From positions 896,499-960,498 of the forward strand of contig NZ_JTDB02000001.1 in assembly GCF_000785435.2 (NCBI RefSeq): a DNA stretch of 64,000 bases, read 5' to 3'. This DNA is from Paraburkholderia sacchari (GTDB taxonomy: Bacteria > Pseudomonadota > Gammaproteobacteria > Burkholderiales > Burkholderiaceae). The notes beneath the pieces were generated by a model that searched no databases, was not told where the DNA came from, and worked only from the letters and a program-made list of their open reading frames with translations. A program made the position numbers and the translations under genes. Positions 33,897 to 43,500 of this stretch are shown in pieces. How positions within the stretch are numbered: position 1 is the stretch's first letter; every line of letters starts with the position of its first letter.

Positions 33897-33920
33897 GACG
33901 GTCTCCTGTGGCCTGCGCCG

Positions 33921-36152
33921 CTAGGAGCGCGGCGCCTGGCCGTTGCTGCCGACCACGTCGATTTTGAACGTCGCCGCGCCGAACGCGTTGCTGCAACTCG
34001 TAGCCGACGTGCCAGCTTTCGCGCAGCGCGCCTCGCCCGCGAACGGCGACGCGCTCGTCGTGCGCTTCGCGGCGGCGGCCTGCTGGGCGCTCGCGGGGAA
34101 ATCGGCGAACACGTCGCCCGGGTGCAGTCCGGCGTTCGAGAAGTCGCGCGGCTCGGGCGACACGATCACGAGAAAGTGGATCGGCCCGGCGGGCGCGTCG
34201 GCGAGCATCGGCCAGCTCGCGCGCGGCAGCGTGAGCGTCTGCCCCGCGGCGATGGTGTTGGCCTTGTCGCGGCCGTTGGGCAGCAGCATCAGATAGTTGC
34301 CCTCGGGGTCGACCATGAACGCGTAGACGCGGCCCGCGCGGCTGCTCGTCACCTGGAACTGCAGGAAGTCTTTCTTGATGCGCGCGGTCGTGCTGCGCAG
34401 GGTCGTGCGCACGTCGATCGAGGGATCCGCGAGCGCGACGATGCGCTCGAACTCGCTGACCGGCGTGTAGGGTTCGAGCGTGGCGGCGGGCGGCGCTGCA
34501 ATGGTGGTGCTGACGCTCGTCTGCGGAAGCGCTGCGGCTGTGGTGGCCGTAGTGGCCGTGGCGGGCGGCGGCACCGGCGGCACCGGCGGCACCGGCGGCA
34601 CCGGCGGCACCGGCGGCAGGGCGGCGGCGCTTGCGGTGGCCGGCGCTTGACCGGCCGGCGTGATATGCAGCGTCACGCGCGGCATCTGGTCGGACGGCCG
34701 CAGTGCGAACCACGCCCCCACGGCCGCGACGATCACCACCCCCGCGCCGATCGCCAGCGGCACGGTGCGTTTGCGGCGAGCGGGCGCTGCCATGGACTGT
34801 GCGGATTTCGTGGATGCCGTGGGCGTCGAGGATGTCGCGGCTCGCGCCACGGCGGGCGACGCAGCCGCTGCCGATCCAGCCGACGCCATCGACGCCGATC
34901 CAGCAGCCCCCGCCCCAGGCAACGGCAACGCGGTTTCCCCTTCGCGCAACGCATAAGGCTGCGCGAACTCCTGCCCCGCGCCCGCATGCCCCGCCGCGGC
35001 ATCGCCGCCTGCCATGATGCCCAGTTCCGCCGCGAGCGCTCGCACGTCCTGCGGACGGTCCTCGGGCCGCACCGCGAGCGCGTGGTCGATGGCGCGCAGG
35101 AACGCGTCGCCATAGCGCCCCGCCGCCGTGGTGGCGAGCGGCGCGTAGGTGTCGCCCATCAGCCGGCCCACGGAGGCGGGCGGCGTCTTGCCCTCGATGG
35201 CGTAATAGACCACGGCCGCGAGCGCGTAGATGTCGGTCCACGGACCCTGCTTCATCGACGGCACCTCGGCGTACTGCTCGACCGGCGCATAGCCGGGCTT
35301 GAGGATCACCGTGAGCGCCTGGGTCATGTCGCCGATTACGCGCCGCGCCGCGCCGAAGTCGAGCAGCAGCGGCCGCTGGCTGCCCTTGAGCAGCATGATG
35401 TTGTCGGGCGCGATGTCGCGATGGAAGCACTGCGCGTCGTGCAGCACCGCGAGCGCGTCGATGAGCGGCGCGAGCAGCCCGCGCAGCCAGGCCTCGGTGG
35501 GCGGCATGCCGAGCTGGCGCAGCATCTCCTTGAGCGTCACGCCTTCGTAGTACGGCATCACCATATAAGCGGTGCCGTTGGCTTCCCAGAAGCGGTAGAC
35601 CTTGACGAGCGAGTGATGATCGAACTGCGCGAGCAGTTGCGCTTCGTTGATGAAGCTCTTCAGGCCGGCGCGGAAGGTGTCCTCGTGGCGCTGCGAGCGC
35701 ACCGTGACATCGGCGCTGCCGGCCACGCGCGCGGCGAGCGCGGCCGGGATGTACTCCTTGAGCGCCACGTGACGGCGCAGCAGCGTGTCCCAGGCGAGAT
35801 AGACGATGCCGAAGCCGCCTTCGCCGATCAGCCCGACGATCTCGAACTCGGCGATGCGCGTGTGGATCGGCAGCGCCTGGTGGGCGGCTTCGGGTGTGGC
35901 GGGCGCGGCGGACGCGGCCGGCACGGCCGGCGTCGATCCCGCCGAATCGTTCGGGCTCGTCTGCGCCGGCTGCGGCTGTTGTTGTGGCCGTATCTGCGTT
36001 TGCGCCTGCGCGGCCTCTTCTTCGCCGGCCGGCGGCGCGTGCGCCGATGCGTCCTGAATCGTCGTGGCGTCATCCACGCGTGGCGCGTCCTGTCCGGTGG
36101 CCGGGGACACGATGACCGTCTTGTCGTCGGGGCTGCTGCTCATGCTGCTCAT
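33921..36152 (-). CDS. Membrane Ser/Thr protein kinase with C-terminal DUF4384 domain
   Basis: 743 residues. After a disordered Gln/Ala/Pro N-terminus comes a Hanks-type kinase (about 104-370): GEGGFG 110-115, Lys132 in ALKEYI, catalytic loop HRDIAPDN, DFGAAR and PGYAPVEQY. An Ala-rich stretch, a single membrane span (about 460-483) and a Pro-Pro-Val repeat linker follow, then a DUF4384 domain (about 567-710) outside the membrane. The kinase is therefore cytoplasmic with a periplasmic sensor-like tail, as in PpkA-type kinases. It is divergent from the CHAT-TPS operon, upstream of mltA, and 12.6 kb from a PP2C phosphatase gene. Confidence 0.88.
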   Translation of the reverse strand: MSSMSSSPDDKTVIVSPATGQDAPRVDDATTIQDASAHAPPAGEEEAAQAQTQIRPQQQPQPAQTSPNDSAGSTPAVPAASAAPATPEAAHQALPIHTRIAEFEIVGLIGEGGFGIVYLAWDTLLRRHVALKEYIPAALAARVAGSADVTVRSQRHEDTFRAGLKSFINEAQLLAQFDHHSLVKVYRFWEANGTAYMVMPYYEGVTLKEMLRQLGMPPTEAWLRGLLAPLIDALAVLHDAQCFHRDIAPDNIMLLKGSQRPLLLDFGAARRVIGDMTQALTVILKPGYAPVEQYAEVPSMKQGPWTDIYALAAVVYYAIEGKTPPASVGRLMGDTYAPLATTAAGRYGDAFLRAIDHALAVRPEDRPQDVRALAAELGIMAGGDAAAGHAGAGQEFAQPYALREGETALPLPGAGAAGSASMASAGSAAAASPAVARAATSSTPTASTKSAQSMAAPARRKRTVPLAIGAGVVIVAAVGAWFALRPSDQMPRVTLHITPAGQAPATASAAALPPVPPVPPVPPVPPVPPPATATTATTAAALPQTSVSTTIAAPPAATLEPYTPVSEFERIVALADPSIDVRTTLRSTTARIKKDFLQFQVTSSRAGRVYAFMVDPEGNYLMLLPNGRDKANTIAAGQTLTLPRASWPMLADAPAGPIHFLVIVSPEPRDFSNAGLHPGDVFADFPASAQQAAAAKRTTSASPFAGEARCAKAGTSATSCSNAFGAATFKIDVVGSNGQAPRS
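34570..34614 (-). repeat. 9-bp in-frame tandem repeat (Pro-Pro-Val linker)
   Basis: Five perfect copies of GGCACCGGC on the plus strand, read on the minus strand as Pro-Pro-Val repeats between the membrane span and the DUF4384 domain of the kinase. Copy changes would alter linker length without shifting frame. Confidence 0.85.
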
Positions 36153-36526
36153 CTAGCGGAGTTCCGTGTCGGGCGAGGCTGGACCCACGCCCATCCAACA
36201 CCAAGACGAATCGGCATGGCCGATTTTGAACGCGTCGCGAGGGTCCGTGACGGTTCGCGACGGTTCGCGATGGTTCGCGATGGCGCGGGACGCGCTGCGC
36301 GCTGGCCTGCCTACGTTAGCTCAGACGAAATTTTTATGTGCGCTTTCAAAAAGCCTCGTCCCGTTTCGTCTTAAGACTTAGGGTCCGTTCACATTCAAAA
36401 CGGGCTTGCGCTGGCGGCCAGCCCGTTATGGAAAGTGAACAGACCCTGAAACGGCCCGCCGGACGCTGCTCCGGCTGCGCGCTCTGGGGCCGGTTGCGTG
36501 ATGTTTCTTTCCTGCAGGAAAGCGAA
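36153..36526. other. Divergent regulatory region, kinase and CHAT operon
   Basis: 374 bases. Contains a 10-bp tandem repeat CGGTTCGCGA x3 (36251-36280, third copy with one change), an 8-bp inverted repeat AGACGAAA (36323-36330) and TTTCGTCT (36364-36371), and a hairpin AACGGGCT/AGCCCGTT near 36400-36427. A frame in line with the CHAT gene is open from 36338, with ATG at 36428, but the sequence there is basic and Cys-containing and lacks a good ribosome binding site. Confidence 0.5.
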
Positions 36527-38836
36527 GTGAACGAACTCGAACATCGGTTGGGCTCCGGGCAGGCTGGCGCGCCGCTTGCCCGGACGAAGGCGCCGCTGGG
36601 CGCGCTGCTGTGCGCGTTGTTGCTGGGCGTTGCCGCGCCGCGTGCCGCAATCGCGGCGGGCAGTGGTTCGGGTAGTGGTGCAAGCAGTGCGACGGGCAGT
36701 AGCGCAAGCACCGCTACGAAGCACGCCGCAGCCGCGCCGGGCAACACCGCTAAATCCGCGGCGGATGCTCCGGCCGCGGGCCTTGCGCCCGAATCCCAGG
36801 GCTTCCGCGAAGCCGCCGAACGCGAGCGCGACGCCGAAACGCTCAAGTCGCTCACCGACGAAGGGCGGCTGTTGCTCTCGCGCGACCGCGTCGCGCTGCC
36901 GGCCTACGACTATTGCAGCATGTCGGTGGCGGCGGCGGAGCGGGGCGACTTCCGCGACAGCATCAACGCGGCGGCGCGCGCGCTCGTGGTGGCCGAGCGC
37001 ACCGACAACGCGGACCTCGTCGCGCTCTCCAAGCGCGATCTCGCGATTGCCTATAGCTACGCGGGCGACCTCGATGACGCCGACAAATACGCGCGCGAAG
37101 CGCTCGCCTCGCAACCGAAGCAGCCCGAGCAGGTGTTCGCGCCTGCCAACAAGGTGCTCGGCGACGTGGCGCTGCGGCGCGGCGATGCGCAGGCGGCGCT
37201 CGCGGCCTACGACGACGCGTTGCTGACGGCCTCGCCGCGCTTCAGGCCGCTCGTGCAGATGTCCATCGTCAACGCGCAGATCGCCGTGGGCGACACCGCC
37301 GCCGCGCGCCAGACGCTCGACAAGGCAGGGCCGCCCGCGAGCGCCGAACTCGCGCCCGCCTACGGCCGCATCGAGGGCAAGCTGCTGCTCGCCGAGGGCA
37401 AGCCCGCCGAGGCGCTCAAGGTCTACCAGGCGCAGCTCGCCAGCACCGGCGGGGGCGGCGCGAGCGAAGCGAGCTACGACAACCTCTGGGTGCACGAAGG
37501 CATCGGCCGGGCGTATCTCGCGCTCGGCGACAAGGACCACGCGCGCGAGGCGTACCTCGCAGCAGTGGACGATTCCGAAAAAATCCGCTCGCGCTTTCGC
37601 AGCGACGAGTTCAAGACCGGCCTCTTCGGCGACACGCAGTCGGTGTTCGAAGAGGCGATCAAGCTGAGCGTCGATGCGGGCGACTACGAAGGCGCGTGGA
37701 GTCTTTCCGAGCGCAGCCGGGCGCGCGCGCTGCTCGACGTCGTGCGCAACCGCGTCGAAGCGGGCGTGGACGATCAGCAGCTGAACGGCACGGTGCCGAC
37801 GCTCCAGGCGGTGCGCGACGCGCTGCAACCCAACGAGGCCATCGTCGAGTACCACAGCCTGAAGGACACGCTCGTGGTGTGGGTGATCCGCAAGAGCGGC
37901 CTCTCGGGTCACACGTTGCCGCTCAAGCGCGCCGACATTGATACGGCCGTGACCGACGTGCGCAATGCCATCGTGCACCGGAGCAAGAACGCGATCACCT
38001 ACGGTGACAAGCTCTATGCGCTGCTGATCGCGCCGCTCGCGCTGCAGCCCGGCGAGCGGCTCATCATCGTGCCGCACGGCGCGCTGCACTATCTGCCGTT
38101 CCAGGCGCTGCACGGCCCCGGCGGCTTCCTGATCGAGCAGCACCCCGTCGCGCTCGAACCGTCGGCGAGCGTCGCAATGCAGCTCGAATCGCGCCGCCCG
38201 AAAGTGGCCAGCAATCTCGTGGCGTTCGGCAACCCGCGCATCGCGCCCGCCTATGCGCTGCCCGGCGCGCAGGCCGAAGTGGAGGGCATCGCGCCGCTGT
38301 TCGCGACCAAGACGCTGTTCCTGCAAAGCGCCGCCACCCGCGCGCAGTTCCGCGAGAGCGCGCCGGGCGGGCGCGTGCTGCACGTCGCCACGCACGCCCA
38401 GGCCGACACCATCGACCCGCTGCACTCGCGCATCCTGCTCGCGCCCGCTACCCAGCCCGCCGACGGCCCCGACTCGCTGCTCGCGCTCGATGTCTACAAC
38501 CTCAAGCTCAACAACGTCTCGCTCGTCACGCTCTCGGCTTGCGAAACCGGGCTCGGGCGCATCGCGCGCGGCGACGAAATCCTCGGCTTCACGCGCGCAT
38601 TCTTCTATGCGGGCGCAACGAGCCTGATCGTATCGATGTGGCCGGTGGCCGACGAGTCCACGGCCATCACCATGCGCACGTTCTATTCGCAGCTTTCGCA
38701 AGGCCAGGAAGCGATCGACGCCATGCGCGCCGCGCAGCTCGCCGTCATGAAGGAGCCGCGCTTCGCGCATCCGTTCTTCTGGGCGCCGTTCGACCTGATG
38801 GGCGGATGGCGTCTTTCCATCGCGCGCGGATCATGA
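36527..38836 (+). CDS. TPR-CHAT domain protein (caspase-like peptidase), exported
   Basis: 769 residues from a GTG at 36527, which has AGGAAAG just upstream and puts a signal peptide (LGALLCALLLGVAAP, then AIA) at the N-terminus. An ATG at 36428 is the alternative. After an Ala/Ser/Gly linker come TPR-like helical repeats (about 120-400) and a C-terminal CHAT domain with VPHGALHYLPFQALHG, the catalytic His623 in HVATHAQ and Cys672 in LSACETGLG. Both residues of the caspase/separase dyad are present, so it should be an active peptidase. It stops one base before the tpsB start region, and tpsA follows: one operon. Target unknown; the co-encoded exoprotein is the obvious candidate. Confidence 0.88.
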   Translation: MNELEHRLGSGQAGAPLARTKAPLGALLCALLLGVAAPRAAIAAGSGSGSGASSATGSSASTATKHAAAAPGNTAKSAADAPAAGLAPESQGFREAAERERDAETLKSLTDEGRLLLSRDRVALPAYDYCSMSVAAAERGDFRDSINAAARALVVAERTDNADLVALSKRDLAIAYSYAGDLDDADKYAREALASQPKQPEQVFAPANKVLGDVALRRGDAQAALAAYDDALLTASPRFRPLVQMSIVNAQIAVGDTAAARQTLDKAGPPASAELAPAYGRIEGKLLLAEGKPAEALKVYQAQLASTGGGGASEASYDNLWVHEGIGRAYLALGDKDHAREAYLAAVDDSEKIRSRFRSDEFKTGLFGDTQSVFEEAIKLSVDAGDYEGAWSLSERSRARALLDVVRNRVEAGVDDQQLNGTVPTLQAVRDALQPNEAIVEYHSLKDTLVVWVIRKSGLSGHTLPLKRADIDTAVTDVRNAIVHRSKNAITYGDKLYALLIAPLALQPGERLIIVPHGALHYLPFQALHGPGGFLIEQHPVALEPSASVAMQLESRRPKVASNLVAFGNPRIAPAYALPGAQAEVEGIAPLFATKTLFLQSAATRAQFRESAPGGRVLHVATHAQADTIDPLHSRILLAPATQPADGPDSLLALDVYNLKLNNVSLVTLSACETGLGRIARGDEILGFTRAFFYAGATSLIVSMWPVADESTAITMRTFYSQLSQGQEAIDAMRAAQLAVMKEPRFAHPFFWAPFDLMGGWRLSIARGS

Positions 38837-38837
38837 C

Positions 38838-40523
38838 ATGAAAAGAGGAATCCGAACGATTGCCGCGCTCGCCTGCTCGGGCAGCGCGCTCGCCTGGGGG
38901 CAGGTCCTGCCGAACTCGGGCAGCATCCTCCAGCAAACCGAGCCGCGCGACACGCGCCCCGAGCCCATGGGCGGCGCTGCCGCGCTGCCCGTGGAGCCGC
39001 CGGCCTCCGCGCCCGCCCAGCCAGGCGGCGCTGGCGGCGCGAGCTTCGTGCTCAAGGGCATCACGCTCAAGGGCAACGACACGATTCCCGCCGAGGAACT
39101 GCTCGCGCCGGTCCAGAGCAAGATCGGCAGCGAGGTGAACTTCGCCGGCCTGCAGGCCATCGCCGCGCAAATCACGCAGGTGTACCGGGCGCGCGGCTAC
39201 GTGCTCGCACAAGTGGTGCTCCCGCCGCAGGACGTGACTTCGGGCCAGGTGACGATGAGCGTGCTCGAAGGGCGCGTGGGCCGCGTGCGTCTCGACGTGG
39301 CCGCCGGCACGCCGATCAAGGAGTCGCTGCTGCGCGCGCGCGTGGAACAGATTCCGGTGGGCGCGCCGCTCCAGCAGCAGGTGCTCGAACGCACCATGCT
39401 GCTGCTTTCCGATCTGCCCGGCATCACCGTGACCTCGGCCATCGAGTCGGGCAGCGAGCCCGGCACCGTCGATCTCACGATCAATGTCGCGCCCGCGAAG
39501 CGCTGGACCTTCGCCGCCGATCTCGACAACTACGGCGCGGCCACGAGCGGCACCTGGCGGCTGGGCGGGCTCGCGCGGCTGAACTCGCCGTTCGGCATCG
39601 GCGACAACCTCGACTTGCGCATCCTCGGCGCGGAGCGGCTCGACACCGTGTATGGCCGGGTGGGCTACGAAGCGCCGGTGAACGCCTACGGCACGCGCGT
39701 GGGCGTGGCCCTGGCGCGCCTGAATTACACGCTCGGCAAGCAGTATTCCGCGCTCGACGCCACCGGCGACGCCACCGTGGCCGACCTTACGGTCACGCAT
39801 CCGGTGCTGCGCACCCGCAACCAGAACCTGCTCGCACGCGCGAATCTGGAGTTCCGCGATCTCTCGGACAACATCGGCGTTGTCGACGACCACAACCGGC
39901 GCTCGATGGTCGAAGGCAGCGTGGGGCTCACCTACGAAAGCCGCGACGGCCTGTTCGGCGGCGGCTTCAATAGCGCCGACGTCGAACTGCTGATCGGCAG
40001 CCTGCATTTCAAGGACGCCGCGAATTACGCCATCGACCAGTCGCAGTTCGGGCGCAACACCGCGGGCAACGAAGTGCGCGCGACCTTCTTCGCTAACCGG
40101 CTCAACGCGGTGACCGAGAAGGTGAGCCTGTTCTTCGGCTTCTCGGGGCAATGGGCGGCCACCAACCTCGACAACTCGTCGCGCTTCCTGCTGGGCGGCC
40201 CGCACGCTGTACGCGCCTACTCGCCCTCCGAAGGCCTCGTCGACGAAGGCTTCGTGGCGAGCGCCGAAGTGCGCTATGCGGTGAACTCGAAGATCACGGC
40301 GTTCACGTTCTTCGACTTCGGCACGGGCTGGTACAACGCGAACCCGCGTCCGAACCAGGGGCCGAACAACATCACGCGCAGCGGGGCGGGTATCGGTGCG
40401 TACCTCGCGCTGCCATATGGATTCGCATGGCAGGGCACCGTGGCGTGGCGCACGACCTCGCCCGACACGACCGGCAACGACAAGCTGCCGACGTTCTATA
40501 TGCAATTGAGCAAGACGTTTTGA
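38838..40523 (+). CDS. TpsB outer-membrane transporter (ShlB/FhaC/HecB family)
   Basis: 561 residues. Signal peptide, then a Pro-rich linker, a POTRA_2 domain (about 70-135; ITLKGNDTIPAEELL) and a second POTRA, then the 16-stranded barrel. The conserved loop-6 motif is present as GGPHAVRAYSPSEGLVDEGF, and the chain ends in SKTF with a terminal Phe. It secretes the TpsA protein encoded next. The start lies immediately after the CHAT stop codon, implying translational coupling, and tpsA begins 36 bases later. Confidence 0.94.
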   Translation: MKRGIRTIAALACSGSALAWGQVLPNSGSILQQTEPRDTRPEPMGGAAALPVEPPASAPAQPGGAGGASFVLKGITLKGNDTIPAEELLAPVQSKIGSEVNFAGLQAIAAQITQVYRARGYVLAQVVLPPQDVTSGQVTMSVLEGRVGRVRLDVAAGTPIKESLLRARVEQIPVGAPLQQQVLERTMLLLSDLPGITVTSAIESGSEPGTVDLTINVAPAKRWTFAADLDNYGAATSGTWRLGGLARLNSPFGIGDNLDLRILGAERLDTVYGRVGYEAPVNAYGTRVGVALARLNYTLGKQYSALDATGDATVADLTVTHPVLRTRNQNLLARANLEFRDLSDNIGVVDDHNRRSMVEGSVGLTYESRDGLFGGGFNSADVELLIGSLHFKDAANYAIDQSQFGRNTAGNEVRATFFANRLNAVTEKVSLFFGFSGQWAATNLDNSSRFLLGGPHAVRAYSPSEGLVDEGFVASAEVRYAVNSKITAFTFFDFGTGWYNANPRPNQGPNNITRSGAGIGAYLALPYGFAWQGTVAWRTTSPDTTGNDKLPTFYMQLSKTF

Positions 40524-40558
40524 AGCGGTTGACTTAGACGATGCCGGCGAGGTGTGCG

Positions 40559-43500
40559 ATGAACAAGCGGGGCGGTAATCGGCCGGGTGGGGCAGCCGGC
40601 AGGGTCACAGAGCGATTCACTGGGCGGGTTGCGGACCGTCAGGGACGCAAGGGCAACGCGCGCCCGCTCCAGGCCAGGGCGATCGCCAGTGTGGTTGCGG
40701 CGCTGTTCGAGGCCACGTGGGCTACCTCGCTGCTCGCCAACCCAACTGGCGCGCAGGTGGTGGCCGGCGGCGTAACGGTGAGCTCGCCCAGCGCCTCGCA
40801 GATGAACATCACGCAAAGCACGCCGAACGCCATCGTGAACTGGAACACGTTCTCGATCGGCGCGGGCGAAGCGGTGAACATCGCGCAACCGTCGGTCTCT
40901 TCGGCGCTGCTCAATCGCGTGGTGGGCAACAACCCGAGCGACATCGCCGGGCGTCTCTCCGCGAACGGCCGCGTCTTTCTCGTCAACCCGGCGGGCGTGA
41001 TCTTCGCGCCGGGGTCGTCGGTGAACGTGGGATCGCTGGTCGCTTCCACGCTGAACATTAGTGATGCTGATTTTCTGGCCGGGCGCTATCACTTCATCGG
41101 CAGCTCGCCAGCGGCGGTGCGCAATGCGGGCGCGCTCAGCGCGCAGGACGGCGGCACCATCGCGCTGCTCGGCGGCACCGTGAGCAACACCGGAATCGTG
41201 GCCGCGAAGCTCGGCACGGTTGCGCTGGGCGCGGGCAGCGACGTCACGCTCGACTTCGCGGGCGACGGCCTCACCACGCTGAAGATCAACGCGGGCACGG
41301 CGGGAGCGCTGATCGGCAACGCGGGCACGCTCGCCGCCGACGGCGGCACGGTGATCATGAGCGCGCAAACCGCCGATGCGCTGGCCGGCACCGTCATCAA
41401 CCAGCAGGGCATCGTGCGCGCGCAAAGCCTCGCCGCGCGCGACGGCCATATCGTGCTGGACGGCGGCACGAGCGGCCAGACGTATGTGTCGGGCACGCTC
41501 GACGCTTCGGGCGGCGCGGGGCTAGCGGGCGGGCAGATCGACGTGACGGGCTATAACGTGGGCCTGCTCGCGGGCGCGAAGTTGAACGCGAGCGGCGCGA
41601 CGGGCGGCGGCAGCGTGCGCGTGGGCGGCGGCGCGGCGGGCGCGGACCTCACTATTCGCAATGCTGATGCGGTGTGGATGGATCCGAACGCGCAGGTTCA
41701 TGCCGATGCGCTCACGAACGGTAATGGCGGGCATATCGTTGCGTATGGGACGACCGCCGCGCGGCTTTATGGCGCGCTGAGCGCGCGTGGCGGCGCGCAG
41801 GGCGGGGATGGCGGGCTGATCGAGACGTCGGGCGGAACGCTCGATGTGAAGGGCGCGACCATCGACGCGTCGGCCGCGCATGGCAAGGCCGGGCAATGGC
41901 TGCTCGATCCGGACAACATCGTGATTTGCGTGGAATGCGTGGGAGCGGCAAGCACCACGAGCGGGGCCACCGTCGTGTTCGGTCCGGTCAGCGGACCTGT
42001 CAACGACACGTACCTCTACCAGGGAGATATCTCGGCGCAACTGAGCAACGGCACGTCGGTGAAGGTTGCCACGCCGGACGGCAACATCACCGTGCTGCCG
42101 TTCGTCACCATCTCGAAGTCGGGCGGCGCCGACGCCACGCTCACGCTGAGCGCGGGCGGGTCGATCTCGCTCGGCTACTCGGTGAACATCGGCTCGACGG
42201 TGGGCAAGCTCGGCATCGTGTTCGACGCCAACGTCGGCAATACGGGGAGCGGCAACGTTATTTCGCTCAACGGACTATCGGGTTCGCCGGTCACGCTGAA
42301 CTCAAACGGCGGCGACGTTGCGATTGGCGTCAAGGCAGGGAATCCGGGCACCTTCGATGGCGCGGCCGTGCAGATCTCGAACGCGACAATCGACACGCGT
42401 GTGGCGCAGCAGGCGGCTAATCCAAGCGGCTCGATCACGATTCACGGACAGGCCACGGGAGCTGCGGCGTTTGCCGGCCGAAGCGACATGAGCGCGGTGG
42501 GCATCTACGGATCGTCGCTCTACACCTCGACCGGCGATATCGAAGTGGAAGGCGCGCTCGGCAGCGGTACGGCGAACGCGGTGAACGGGGTTTATATTTC
42601 TTCGGTGTCCGGACAGACGTCCACGCTCACGACCGGGACGGGCACGATCCGCCTCTACGGCGTGGGCACCGATACGAGCGGAACGGCGCCCTATGACGTT
42701 TCGGGCGTCGCGATCGACCAGGGCTCGAGCATTTCGACCGGCGCGGGAGGGGCGATCGACATACGCGGCGCACTGGTTGACGGCAGGCCGGCTGGCACCA
42801 CGCTCGGCGATCAGGGCGTTTTGCTCGGTGTGTCGACCCTCAGTACCGCGGGCGGCACGATCTCCGTCGCGGGCTCCTCGAACGCCGCCAGCCCCGGGGT
42901 ACTCATGTCGAGCGCCATCGACGGCACCAGCGTCGGGACCGTGACAATCAGCGGTACCCAGGGGACCGTCAATGGTGCCCTGACCGACTCGGTGATCACG
43001 GTGCGTGCGGCGAACAACGGCAGTTCGGTCAGTCTGGGGGCCGAGGGTTCAATATCCATATCGAGCGGCGCACCAAGTGGCACAGCACCGAGCGGCACGC
43101 TGGTGCTGCTGCCCGGCGGCGTCGATACGAACACGTTCGCTTTCACGCAATCCGCGAGTACGCCGATCTACCTCGGCGGCATCGCAAGCGGTTTTAGCAT
43201 CACTCCGCTCCTGATGCAGACGTTCAGCGCAATCGCCAACGTGGTCGTCGGAAGCAGCGTGCAAACGGGGCTCATCACGGTCGCGCAATGCATCAGCGGC
43301 AATTGCAACGGCAACGCGCCGGTGATCTCCACGAATCTCACGCTGCAGTCCGCCTACAGCGGCAGCCAGGGGATTGCGCTGCCTTATGGCATCTGGCTGC
43401 CGCAGAATACGCTCACGCTCGTGACGGGCGGGCCGGTCACACAGTCATCCGCGATCAACGCGGACTGGCTCGCGCTCGCGGGTCCCGGCACGTTCACGCT

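Noticed and set aside
32433..36374. A 1,313-codon plus-strand frame opposite mltA and the kinase
   Set aside because: Arg/Gly/Ala-rich shadow frame with no start signal; the minus-strand genes have full domains and motifs.
36338..36526. Longer N-terminus of the CHAT protein (starts at 36338 or 36428)
   Set aside because: The added residues are basic and unlike the family, and the GTG at 36527 has a better ribosome binding site and gives a normal signal peptide. The ATG at 36428 cannot be fully excluded.
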